From Nocardia donostiensis (lineage in GTDB: Bacteria; Actinomycetota; Actinomycetes; Mycobacteriales; Mycobacteriaceae), in the NCBI RefSeq assembly GCF_002081715.1, contig NZ_MUKP01000006.1, positions 1-64,000 on the forward strand: a stretch of 64,000 nt of DNA, written 5' to 3'. A model generated the notes under the pieces. It was not told the origin of the DNA and did no database searches. It saw only the letters and a program-made list of their open reading frames with translations. The position numbers were made by a program, and so were the translations under genes. Positions 34,199 through 42,675 of this stretch are shown here, one piece after another. How positions within the stretch are numbered: position 1 is the stretch's first letter; every line of letters begins with the position of its first letter.

Positions 34199-34930
34199 TT
34201 GAGAAGAAGGCGTGTGTTGCAGGCGATCGCAGCGGGAAGTACTGCCCTCGTGGCGGCCTGCGCACCGAGCTCCGGGAAAGAAGCCACGACCCCCCAAGCA
34301 CCCCACGCGAACGCTCGAAAGGAGCGATTGCGAGTCCATATCGTGATGTATGACGGTGTCGAAGAGTTGGATTTCATCGCGCCCTTCGAGGTGTTCTCGG
34401 CTGCGGGCATGCTCGCCGGACACGGTGTCGACGTCGACTTCGTGACAACAGGCCCGACGGGTCTGGTGCGTGCCGCGTATGGCACCGGGATCCAGGTCAC
34501 CCAACCGTGGTCGCCGCACTCTGCGGACATCCTGGTCGTACCCGGCGGTGGCTACACACAACGTGACAAGCCAGGGATCTGGGCAGAAATCGACCGTGGT
34601 GTCCTGCCTCTAGCCTTGACGGAATGTCCGCGCGAAGGTCTCACCATCACATCGGTGTGCACCGGGGCCATTCTGCTGGGCGCGGCCGGACTGGTAAAGG
34701 GACGCCCCTGCACCACCCATCACCGTGCCCTTGACACGCTCGAACAACACGGTGGCCTCGTCAAGAACGCACGGGTGGTCGACGACGGCGACCTGGTGAC
34801 AGCGGGCGGCATCACCTCCGGGCTGGAACTGGCCATATGGCTGGCCCGACGCGAACTCGGCGCCGACGTGGTGACCGGACTCGAGGAGATGCTGGAGTAC
34901 GAAGCACGCGGAACAGTCTGGGCCGCATGA
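34199..34930 (+). CDS. DJ-1/PfpI-domain lipoprotein
   Basis: A 243-aa protein starting at TTG 34199 with GGGAG upstream. The N terminus RRRRVLQAIAAGSTALVAAC is a twin-Arg-containing lipoprotein signal, with Cys 21 the lipidation site (VAAC lipobox). The mature part is a full DJ-1/PfpI domain with ITSVCTGAILLGAAGLVKGR, HIVMYDGVEELDFIAPFEVF and VPGGGYTQ. It is a close paralogue of the protein at 33004-33672. Export of a DJ-1 protein to the membrane's outer face is unusual. It was probably produced by duplication and signal acquisition. Confidence 0.75.
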   Translation: MRRRRVLQAIAAGSTALVAACAPSSGKEATTPQAPHANARKERLRVHIVMYDGVEELDFIAPFEVFSAAGMLAGHGVDVDFVTTGPTGLVRAAYGTGIQVTQPWSPHSADILVVPGGGYTQRDKPGIWAEIDRGVLPLALTECPREGLTITSVCTGAILLGAAGLVKGRPCTTHHRALDTLEQHGGLVKNARVVDDGDLVTAGGITSGLELAIWLARRELGADVVTGLEEMLEYEARGTVWAA

Positions 34931-34939
34931 CCACCGGCG

Positions 34940-35345
34940 CAGGCACGGACCGAGATCCCAATGGAGCCTGGGCCTCTCGCCCATGGTCCAGCGAAAGCCG
35001 GACTCGAAATACCTGTTTATCCTGCCGGGCGCCACAGGTGCATGCCCATTCCCGGATATGCAAGGGATTCTTCCCACCCAGCACCCCGCACACCGAACAC
35101 AGTTGAGTGGAGGAGAACCAGCGGTCCACCTTGCCGAAGGTGCGGCCGTACCGGTGGGCTTTCTCCTCCAGCATGCAGGTGAACACCCCCCAGCCCGCGT
35201 CGTGGACGGATTTCGCCAACGGGTGCGCGCTAATCCTGTGACGCACAAGTCCTCGACGTACACCGCTTGGTTCTCGCAATGATTTGTGTCGAATGCTTGT
35301 GCGTCCAATCCCGGGTCCGCATCTTCGATGACGTGAGCCCCACGC
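34940..35345 (-). pseudogene. IS200/IS605-type TnpB remnant
   Basis: The C-terminal part of a TnpB (OrfB) protein is read across two frames: ENQAVYVEDLCVTGLARTR, then KSVHDAGWGVFTCMLEEKA, RYGRTFGKVDRWFSSTQLCS and CGVLGGKNPLHIREWACTCG. The zinc-ribbon Cys pairs (CSVC and CTCG) and the V-E-D-L RuvC block are visible. The N-terminal half is absent, and frames change near 35230 and 34960. No TnpA gene is present. It converges on the DJ-1 lipoprotein gene. Confidence 0.75.
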
Positions 35346-35382
35346 AATAGCCCCGGTGGAACGCATCCGCGTTCGCTGCGGG

Positions 35383-36435
35383 TCAGCCGTCCGAACGCAA
35401 CGCTTCCAGCAGCATCGGCAGCGAGCGGTGCAGTTCACGTTCCCAGTACGGCGGGCTGTGCGTTCCGGCGGTGAAATGGGTGACCGGGTCGGCGCCCAGT
35501 GCCCGCAGCCGATCTGCTACGGTACGGCTGCTCTCGTGCATCACCGCCTCGGTCAGGTCCACCACATCCGGTGGGAATTCCGCGGCCAGCCGGTCGATTT
35601 CGGGAAACAACGGTTCCCGGGAAGTGCCGGGCGGGTCCAGGTCGCCGATAGTGCCGTCACCGCTGGACAGATACACCGGTAACCCGGTCAGCGCATCGGC
35701 CAGATGGTAGAGGTCGTTCGCTTCCCAGACCGCTCGGTCGCGCACCGGATCCCCCCACAAGCCCTGGCCGTCGACGCCGACGAACCGGGCTGCCGCCAGC
35801 AACACCTCGGCACGCTGCAACGGGGACAACCACCCGCTGTAGCTCGCCGCCGCCCGGAACATTCCGGGCCGCTGCGCCGCATATATCAGCGCGCCGTATC
35901 CACCCTGCGACAAGCCGGCGATCACCCGGTCCGGACCCGCCCCGTAGTCGCGTTCGAGCAGCGGAATCAGCTCGTCGAGATGGAAGGAGCGCACCGCGGG
36001 CGGTCCACCGCGGCCGTCGTTGTACCGGTCACTGTAGAAGCCGAACATGGGCATACCAGGGACCACAACCAACACGTCCCGCAGTTCCGGCAGTACCTCG
36101 ATGTCGCTGTCGTTCGTCCAGCTCAGATGATCCCCGTCGCCACCGGGCAGCAAATAGAGCACGGGCCAGGTGCGGCCTGGCGCACGCTCCGCCCAGCCGT
36201 CCGGGGTGATCAGACGGACCGCCGCGGAGCCGCCGAGCGCCGGTGAAGCGACGGTGAGGTCGACCACCCGATCGTCGGCCCGCTGCTGCTCCGTCACCTC
36301 TACACCCGCCGGGCCGGGAGCGGGAGCCGGTGGATCGTGACCAGCTTCCGTTCCGCACCCGGTCGCTACCGAAGCCGTCAGCAGCAGGCCTGCCAGGCTT
36401 GTTCCGAGCCGGTTCCCGCGCAGTAGATCGAACAT
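35383..36435 (-). CDS. Esterase lipoprotein, antigen-85/esterase-D-like alpha/beta hydrolase
   Basis: A 350-aa protein with a lipoprotein signal (LAGLLLTASVATGC, Cys 27 lipidated). An alpha/beta hydrolase of the esterase D/FbpA type follows: WPVLYLLPGGDGDHLSW, the nucleophile elbow VIAGLSQGGYGALIYAA and a late His in HFTAGTHSPPYWERELH. It is probably an envelope-anchored esterase or a mycolyltransferase-like enzyme. True antigen 85 proteins are secreted rather than lipidated, so an esterase is the safer reading. It has a single-gene transcript. Confidence 0.8.
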   Translation of the reverse strand: MFDLLRGNRLGTSLAGLLLTASVATGCGTEAGHDPPAPAPGPAGVEVTEQQRADDRVVDLTVASPALGGSAAVRLITPDGWAERAPGRTWPVLYLLPGGDGDHLSWTNDSDIEVLPELRDVLVVVPGMPMFGFYSDRYNDGRGGPPAVRSFHLDELIPLLERDYGAGPDRVIAGLSQGGYGALIYAAQRPGMFRAAASYSGWLSPLQRAEVLLAAARFVGVDGQGLWGDPVRDRAVWEANDLYHLADALTGLPVYLSSGDGTIGDLDPPGTSREPLFPEIDRLAAEFPPDVVDLTEAVMHESSRTVADRLRALGADPVTHFTAGTHSPPYWERELHRSLPMLLEALRSDG

Positions 36436-36730
36436 GCCTCGACGCTATGGAAGGTCGCTCGTCTCCACATCAGGACCAACCCTGATCTGTTCCCGGATAC
36501 CCTCTGTTTCGTTGTGTGCAGGAACGCCACCGAATTCGACTGTCACGGAGGGGCCTGGAGCCCGTACCTAGCGTGGCTTTTCTCGCGAACATCACTCGCA
36601 CCACAAACTCCGCAGGCTACGAACTCGGTCTCTACGCGCCAGGACACGCAGAACGGCTGACGTAGATGCCGACTGGTGCGAGGACTGGGCCTGACTTCTG
36701 AGATGCGACCGATTGCGAACCTTTTGCCGT
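36436..36730. other. No recognisable gene
   Basis: The gap between the esterase start and the end of the nucleotidyltransferase-like fragment. The sequence near 36440-36540 probably holds the esterase promoter. I see no clear -10/-35 pair, palindrome or RNA gene. Confidence 0.3.
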
Positions 36731-37189
36731 CTAATTCGGGCCAGAACGGAGAATGGTGTGTAATTCCTCTGCGACGCGCTGGTGATCGAACACCGCGAAA
36801 TCGAGGCACGCGGCTGTGCGCTCGTCGAGCCTGCGGTACAGACCAACCGTGGCCAGCAGGGCATGCTCGATCTCCGGCGCATCGAATCCGGACCAGCACT
36901 GTTCCCGTTCGGCCTGCACGTCGTTGTCCATGCAGCCGCGTAAGCGCGTGCCCAGGTACCAGGTATCGAAGTCGCTGCCGTAGCGGGCCTGATGATCCCG
37001 CTCGATCCTGCGCAACAGTTCTGCTTTGAGGTCGGAGTCCCGCAGCTTCGCTGACCACGGCTCATCGCGCACAATCGCCTTGGCCTTCATCAGAGCGGCT
37101 ACCCAGGCCCAGTTCACCGATTCCCAGAAATCCCGGCCGCCGGCGCCGATACGACCTTCGGTCGATGCGAGGCGGTGGCCCGCAGGCCG
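36731..37189 (-). pseudogene. C-terminal fragment of a nucleotidyltransferase-like protein
   Basis: The frame is open from the upstream in-frame TGA at 37190 to a stop at 36731. The part from about 37157 reads RIGAGGRDFWESVNWAWVAA, LMKAKAIVRDEPWSAKLRDS, YGSDFDTWYLGTRLRGCMDN and so on, resembling the helical C-terminal domain of aminoglycoside-adenylyltransferase-type proteins. The N-terminal catalytic (GS, DxD) part is missing. The sequence switches to the 3' end of tetR at 37190, so the gene was truncated there. GTG 37117 is the only available start. Confidence 0.5.
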
Positions 37190-37819
37190 TCAAGGTTCAA
37201 GCGCTGCCCGGCAAGCAGTCAGGGCGGTGAGGATGACGTCGACCAGCCGCTGCTGCGGGTAGGGATCGACGAGATCGCCGGCGACCGAGAGCGTCTGGGG
37301 TCGCGCGTGAGCGAGCCCGACCAGGCAGTCCAAGGCGAGATCGGTGTCCAGGTCGGCCGGGAGCTCGCCGCGTTCGATCGCCCTGCGCAGCATGGCCGCG
37401 CCGGCGTCCCTGCGGGGTTGCCGCAGCGCGGAGTAGAAGGCTTGGGCCAGTCGCGGATTCCGGGTGGCTTCGGCCCCCAGGTCGGCAACGATCCGGGTCA
37501 TGCGCTCATCGTTTCGGGCGTCGGTGGCGTCCGCGACATAACGGGCGACATCGCCACGCAGCGACCCCGTATCGGGCACCGGTACGGCGTTCCACGCCAG
37601 GTCCGCCACGATCTGCTCGATCATGGCCTGCTTGGATGCCCATCGCCGGTAGATCGCTGCCTTGCCGACCCCGGCGCGACGCGCGACCGCTTCCATCGAC
37701 ATCCGGGAATAACCGGATTCGGCGATCTCGTCCCACGCCGCCGCAGTAATCGCATCGGTGACATGCCCGCGCAGCAGGGCCGCACCGGCAACGGGCCGGG
37801 ATCGGTTCGAGTCGGTCAT
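37190..37819 (-). CDS. TetR-family transcriptional regulator
   Basis: A 209-aa TetR protein. The helix-turn-helix (about residues 22-65) is AWDEIAESGYSRMSMEAVAR, then RAGVGKAAIYRRWASKQAMI. The C-terminal ligand domain (LGAEATRNPRLAQAFYSALR) is of the TetR_C type common next to efflux and monooxygenase genes. ATG 37819 lies at the edge of the operator region with two palindromic sites, so it is very likely the repressor of the divergent FAD monooxygenase and of itself. Confidence 0.85.
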   Translation of the reverse strand: MTDSNRSRPVAGAALLRGHVTDAITAAAWDEIAESGYSRMSMEAVARRAGVGKAAIYRRWASKQAMIEQIVADLAWNAVPVPDTGSLRGDVARYVADATDARNDERMTRIVADLGAEATRNPRLAQAFYSALRQPRRDAGAAMLRRAIERGELPADLDTDLALDCLVGLAHARPQTLSVAGDLVDPYPQQRLVDVILTALTACRAALEP

Positions 37820-37839
37820 CGCAGCCAGTCTAATAGAAC

Positions 37840-37905
37840 GGAACGATACGGTTGCGTTCCATTATCGCCGACAGTTAGGCTATCGATACGGAACGGGACC
37901 GTTCC
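37840..37905. promoter_or_regulatory. Two palindromic TetR operators between tetR and FAD monooxygenase
   Basis: Site 1 (37840-37860) is GGAACG-N9-CGTTCC. Site 2 (37890-37905) is the perfect GGAACGG-GA-CCGTTCC. Both carry CGATACG next to the half site. They lie 21 bases from the tetR start and 33 bases from the monooxygenase start, the expected place for a repressor serving both promoters. Confidence 0.7.
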
Positions 37906-37937
37906 GACGCATTCACCGCCGGACTCACGGGGTTGTC

Positions 37938-39476
37938 ATGAATGAAGCAGAGACCGATGTACTGGTCGTCGGCGGCGGCCCCACTGGACTGGTGCTGGCC
38001 TGCGCGCTTCGATTACAGGGAATCGCGGTCCGGGTGGTCGATGCCGCACCAGGACCGGCGACCACCTCTCGGGCGAACATCCTGCATGCTCGGGGTACCG
38101 AAGTCCTGGAACGCATCGGCGCCCTCGGTGATCTTCCGCAACGCTCGCTGACCGCACTCACCATCACCCAGTACCTCGACGGACAGCCAGCCGTCACAGT
38201 GCGATTCGGTGACCTCGGCGCAGGAACCCCGCACCCGGCCCTGTATGCGTCACAAGCCGATGTCGAACAACAATTGCGGCGGCGCCTTCGCGAGCTCGGT
38301 ACCGATATCGAATGGAACTCCGCGATAACCGGCGCCGAGCAGGACGACAGCGGTGTCTCCGCGACCTTCGGCAACGGCACTTCCGTGCGGTGCCGATGGC
38401 TGGTCGGCTGCGACGGGGCGCACAGTACCGTGCGGAAACTGGCCGGGATCGCGTTCCCCGGCGTGCGGCTCACCGAACGGTTCCTTCTGGCCGACGTGTA
38501 CGCCGAGTGGCCGGTCGACCGCTCCGGCGGGCACGGCTGGCCCCACCGCGATGGGCCGTTGTTCGCCGTGCCGATGCGCGAAGTCGGCCGCCCGGACAAC
38601 CTGTGGCGGCTGATGGCCTACGACCCCACCGGCAACGACGACGAGCAGAGCGCAGAACAGATCGTCGACCGCTTCCGACAGTTGATACCCGAGCGCACCG
38701 GACGTACCGACATCCGCATCACGGATACGGCGTGGACCTCGGTGTTCCACGTTCACCGACGACTGGCAGGCAGCTACCGGCACCACAGGATCTTCCTCGC
38801 CGGCGACGCGGCCCACATCCACAGCCCATTGGGCGGGCAAGGGATCGTCACCGGAATCGGCGACGCGGAAAACCTCGCTTGGAAGCTCGCGCTCGTCGTC
38901 CAAAGGCATGCCACGGCCGCCCTATTGGACACCTATGAAGCCGAACGCCGGCCACTGGCCACCGACGTGTTGCGCAACACCACCACCGCGACACGCCTGC
39001 AAGTCGGTGACAGCCCGTTCTTCCGGTTCCTACGACGCCGGCTACTCGTACCGATCGCCGCCATACCCGCAGTACAGCGCCGAGCCAGCCAGATAGCGTC
39101 CCAACTGTGGGTGACTTACCGTCGCGGGCCCCTGAACCGCGGCATACGCTCTCGCATCGGACGCTCACCCCGTCCCGGCGACCGCATCCCGAACATGCCC
39201 TGCCGACACCTCGACGAAACACCCACCCATCTCTACGACCACCTGGGCCGACACTGGGTACTGCTGGTGCCCTCCCACGGCGATGCCGCCGCCTTCACCG
39301 CACCAGGAAGCCATTTGGGCCGCAACGCCGTTACGCTGGTCGCCGAACACACCACCGGACGACGAGACATACAACTCATCCGCCCGGATGCTCACCTGGC
39401 CTGGCGCGGCACCGACCCGAAGCGGCTCACCCGGTGGCTCGAAGACGCCCTCCAGGATGGAACGGCCAGCCCCTGA
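37938..39476 (+). CDS. FAD-dependent aromatic monooxygenase (PheA/TfdB, Rox-like)
   Basis: A 512-aa class A flavoprotein monooxygenase. The FAD GxGxxG motif is VLVVGGGPTGLVLACALRLQ, the DG motif is RWLVGCDGAHSTVRKLAG, and the GD motif is IFLAGDAAHIHSPLGGQG. A thioredoxin-like C-terminal domain (about residues 410-510) with LGRHWVLLVPSHGD is typical of the phenol-hydroxylase/TfdB group, which includes actinobacterial rifampicin monooxygenases. TetR control by tandem operators fits an inducible xenobiotic or antibiotic-modifying enzyme. The substrate is unknown. Confidence 0.85.
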   Translation: MNEAETDVLVVGGGPTGLVLACALRLQGIAVRVVDAAPGPATTSRANILHARGTEVLERIGALGDLPQRSLTALTITQYLDGQPAVTVRFGDLGAGTPHPALYASQADVEQQLRRRLRELGTDIEWNSAITGAEQDDSGVSATFGNGTSVRCRWLVGCDGAHSTVRKLAGIAFPGVRLTERFLLADVYAEWPVDRSGGHGWPHRDGPLFAVPMREVGRPDNLWRLMAYDPTGNDDEQSAEQIVDRFRQLIPERTGRTDIRITDTAWTSVFHVHRRLAGSYRHHRIFLAGDAAHIHSPLGGQGIVTGIGDAENLAWKLALVVQRHATAALLDTYEAERRPLATDVLRNTTTATRLQVGDSPFFRFLRRRLLVPIAAIPAVQRRASQIASQLWVTYRRGPLNRGIRSRIGRSPRPGDRIPNMPCRHLDETPTHLYDHLGRHWVLLVPSHGDAAAFTAPGSHLGRNAVTLVAEHTTGRRDIQLIRPDAHLAWRGTDPKRLTRWLEDALQDGTASP

Positions 39477-39609
39477 CCGAACGGCACCGGCGAGACTTCC
39501 CGGCACACCGCACGCCACCCCGGCAGATGGCAGGCCAGGCCGACGCGGACAAGTCCGGTCGCGAAGTCGCTTCTGGGCCCACCAGGTGGCTGGGATAGCC
39601 GGTCGTGGG

Positions 39610-39745
39610 CATAGGCAGCACGGCCAGCCGCCGCCACCGGCAGATCCTCGAGCGTGTCGGCGCCCATCACGTGGTGCTACCCGAGCACGATATGGGTGAA
39701 AGGGTGGCGCATCTGGTCACGGCAGATGATCGCCTACGCTGACAG
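39610..39745 (+). pseudogene. TrkA-type potassium channel regulator fragment
   Basis: Translation gives RQILERVGAHHVVLPEHDMG and ERVAHLVT, matching the end of the TrkA-N (RCK) domain of TrkA/Ktr regulators. The expected next residues (GRMIAY) appear in another frame at 39721-39738. Nothing of the rest of the protein is nearby. It runs straight into the MarR relic. Confidence 0.55.
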
Positions 39746-40126
39746 CACTGCTCTACACCGAGCAGGCCACGATGACCGCCGCCGACCTGTGCGCGGAGTT
39801 GTCGATCAGCTCCGGTGCGGTATCGACCGCGATCAAACATCTGATGCCGGTCGGGCTATCGAACGGGTACCCGCACCGGGCAGCCGCCGCGACCACTACC
39901 GTTTCCGAGCCGGAGCCTGGGCGGCGCTGATGTCCCAGCAGAACACGATGCTGGCCACCATGCGCGACTCGGCGCAGGAAGGCATCGACGCCACCGGCCC
40001 GGACACCGTCACCGCGCGGCGCCTGCACGAGATGCAGGACTTCTACACCTTCATGCTCAACGAACTCGTCCCCTGATCGACCGCTGGCGCGAGCAATACA
40101 CCGCCGACCACCCATCCCCGACCTGA
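39730..40126 (+). pseudogene. MarR/GbsR-type regulator, frameshifted
   Basis: The winged-helix core LLYTEQATMTAADLCAELSI and SSGAVSTAIKHLMPVGL is in one frame (39748-39855). The homology moves to a second frame with IERVPAPGSRRDHYRFRAGA, then MRDSAQEGIDATGPD and RLHEMQDFYTFMLNELVP. It moves again near 40070 to PLIDRWREQYTADHPSPT, ending at 40126. Two frame changes and a lost N terminus mark it as dead. NhaA follows in the same direction. Confidence 0.7.
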
Positions 40127-40326
40127 GCTCGTAGCCCCTCCGCGCGAGAAAGCGGCGGGCAACCATCCTGGCAAGCAGGGGCGCAGCGCGGCTGGCCGCG
40201 GGACAGCGGTTTGCGTTCGCCGTGGTCTATACGGCATCTTTACTGCAGGAGAGCCGGGAAGTCTGGTCGGCACACCTGGCCCGGATGTGGGCCGGGGTCG
40301 CCGACGATGAAAGACGACCCACATTG

Positions 40327-41637
40327 ATGAGTTCTCCCCGCCCTCGCCCCGCACTGTTCGCTCGCGGTTCCTGGCCCGAAGCACGGCGGATCACCGCCCT
40401 TCTGCGCACCGAGACCGCGGGTGGCGTGCTGCTGATCATCGCCGCGACTGCAGGTTTGATCTGGGCAAACACCCCATGGTCGGGCGCCTACGAGGCGCTT
40501 CGCAACTTCCAGTTGGGGCCGTCGGGCCTGCATCTGGACCTTTCACTGGAGACCTGGGCCGCTGACGGGCTGTTGGCGGTGTTCTTCTTCGTCGTCGGGC
40601 TCGAACTCAAACGCGAATTCGTCGCGGGCGATCTGCATGATCCACGCCGGGCCGCGCTGCCGGTGGTGGCCGCGGTCGGCGGAATGATCGGACCGGCATT
40701 GATCTTCCTGGCTTTCAACGCCGGCAACGGCGACGCCGTACGGGGGTGGGCGATTCCCACGGCCACCGATATCGCGTTCGCGCTGGCGGTACTGGCGGTG
40801 GTGAGCTCGCACCTGCCCACCGCCCTACGTACCTTCTTGCTCACACTCGCCGTGGTCGACGACCTACTCGCGGTGACGGTGATCGCGATCTTCTACACCG
40901 ACGAACTCCAGCTGCCCTACCTCGGTTTGGCACTGATACCGCTGGCCGCCTTCGCCGTCGCCGTCCAGCGCGGGATCCGGTCGGTGTGGATACTGGTACC
41001 GCTGGCGTTGACGACCTGGTGGCTGGTGCACGAATCCGGCGTGCACGCCACGGTCGCCGGTGTATTGCTGGGCTTCACCGTGCCCGTGCTCACCACCCGA
41101 TCGGGCCGCAGCACCCCGTCCAAACGGGACCCCGGCCTCGCCGAGTGGTTCGAACACCGCATCCGGCCGCTGTCGGCCGGGGTCGCGGTACCGATTTTCG
41201 CGTTCTTCGCCGCCGGGGTCACCATCGGCGGGCTCGACGGGATGGTCGACTCCCTCACCGATCGGGTGACGCTCGGGATCGTCGTGGGCCTGGTAGCCGG
41301 CAAGGCCCTCGGAATTGTGGCCACGACCTTCATCACCGCCAAGCTCACTCGTGCCGAATTGGACACCGACCTGAGCTGGATGGATGTCATCGGAGTAGCC
41401 CTGCTCGGCGGTATCGGGTTCACGGTTTCGCTGCTGATCGGGGAACTGGCATTCGCCGACCAGCCACTGTGGGAAGACCATGTCCGGATCGGCGTTCTCG
41501 TCGGCACCCTCACAGCGGCGTTCCTGGCGAGCATTCTGTTGCGGCGGCGTAACAGTGTCTATCGCCGCATCGCCGAAAAAGAGGCCCGGGACGACGACAA
41601 CGACGGTACTCCCGACGTCTACCAGCAAGGGTCGTGA
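40327..41637 (+). CDS. nhaA: Na+/H+ antiporter NhaA
   Basis: A 436-aa NhaA protein with about twelve helices. Landmarks are VFFFVVGLELKREFVAGDL, RGWAIPTATDIAFALAVLAV (substrate-site Asp) and FLLTLAVVDDLLAVTVIAIF (the paired Asp residues that carry Na+/H+). ALLGGIGFTVSLLIGELAF lies near the C terminus. It exchanges cytoplasmic Na+ for external protons. ATG 40327 gives the usual N terminus; the frame is open to 40222, but there is no support for a longer protein. The last 25 residues are acidic (EARDDDNDGTPD). Confidence 0.92.
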   Translation: MSSPRPRPALFARGSWPEARRITALLRTETAGGVLLIIAATAGLIWANTPWSGAYEALRNFQLGPSGLHLDLSLETWAADGLLAVFFFVVGLELKREFVAGDLHDPRRAALPVVAAVGGMIGPALIFLAFNAGNGDAVRGWAIPTATDIAFALAVLAVVSSHLPTALRTFLLTLAVVDDLLAVTVIAIFYTDELQLPYLGLALIPLAAFAVAVQRGIRSVWILVPLALTTWWLVHESGVHATVAGVLLGFTVPVLTTRSGRSTPSKRDPGLAEWFEHRIRPLSAGVAVPIFAFFAAGVTIGGLDGMVDSLTDRVTLGIVVGLVAGKALGIVATTFITAKLTRAELDTDLSWMDVIGVALLGGIGFTVSLLIGELAFADQPLWEDHVRIGVLVGTLTAAFLASILLRRRNSVYRRIAEKEARDDDNDGTPDVYQQGS

Positions 41638-41784
41638 CCATGCCGTCAGCTTTCGATGCCCACCCCGCATCGGAAAAGGGGGCCGGCGAACGGTTTCGGC
41701 TTACATCCACGCCCCTAGCGGTGAGGTGATCCGCCTGGGAAGACCGAGTTTACGGCCGGTAGTGAGACGGGCATTCTCTCGATC

Positions 41785-42213
41785 ATGTCTCGACAGTTTC
41801 AGGTTGTCATCGACTGCCACGATCCAGATCGGATGGCCGCCTTCTGGTCGGCGGCCCTGGGCTACCAGATCGACCCGGTTCCCGGCGGCTATGACAATTG
41901 GATGGACTATCAGATCGGTCAGGGGTTCGCGGAGAACGAAAGGGTCCGCTTCGCTGCGGTATACAACCCGCGAGGGCCGGAGCGGCTGTGTTTCCTCGGG
42001 GTGCCGGAATCCAAAACCGTCAAGAACCGCCTGCACCTGGACATTCAGGCGACCCTTCCGGACGACTCGCTGGCCCGCAAGATCGAGCGGGTCGACACGC
42101 TGGTGGCCGAACTGCGCGGCCTCGGGGGTACTGCGCGGCGTACCGGCCGGGAGCGCGGTCAGTACTTCGTGACCATGACCGATGTCGAGGGCAACGAATT
42201 CTGCGTGCATTGA
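41785..42213 (+). CDS. VOC-family protein (glyoxalase-like domain)
   Basis: A 142-aa vicinal-oxygen-chelate protein of the short glyoxalase_6 kind. QVVIDCHDPDRMAAFWSAAL opens the first module; RLHLDIQA and the C-terminal DVEGNEFCVH close the second, with His and Glu at the usual metal positions. Such proteins are often resistance or stress proteins. It is a single gene, 147 bases after nhaA. Start ATG 41785. Confidence 0.8.
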   Translation: MSRQFQVVIDCHDPDRMAAFWSAALGYQIDPVPGGYDNWMDYQIGQGFAENERVRFAAVYNPRGPERLCFLGVPESKTVKNRLHLDIQATLPDDSLARKIERVDTLVAELRGLGGTARRTGRERGQYFVTMTDVEGNEFCVH

Positions 42214-42374
42214 TCCGTGGGCCGGCCGTTGCGGCTCGGCTGGTCATCGGTGCGTGGTGCGAGCAGACGACGCTACTCGGCACGGCACGCTGTACCGGCG
42301 AACAGCGGCACCGAACCCGGACCCGGGTTGCCGCGGCCCCGCCGCGGTCAGCGACGAACGCGATACCGCAGATT

Positions 42375-42505
42375 CGCGATACCGCAGATTGCAGCACCCG
42401 GTCGCCCTGGACGACGGTATCGGGGTTTCGAGTAGATGCTGCCCGTCCACCGGCCCTAAATACCGCTTTCCCGACCCGAAAACGATCGGCACGACGATAC
42501 GATCG
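42375..42505 (-). pseudogene. RibD C-terminal / dihydrofolate-reductase-like fragment
   Basis: The minus strand reads DRIVVPIVFGSGKRYLGPVD and GQHLLETP, then changes frame before LRYRE. This is the end of the RibD_C-type reductase domain common in actinobacteria (V-P-V-V-L-G-S-G-K-R-Y-F-G). Nothing upstream continues it. The rest of the 42214-42675 gap is unassigned. Confidence 0.5.
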
Positions 42506-42675
42506 CCCGCTGACGAGCCGGCGCGACCGGGGTCACGCGCACAGACCGGTCCGTGGTTCATGAGGAAGCTGTAGCGGCTATCTTCACCTGTCGGCCGGGA
42601 GACGTGGACAGACGCGACCCCTGCCGGAAGCCAACCGCCGACTCGCCGATGGACTCCGAACTGCCCCGGCAGGAA

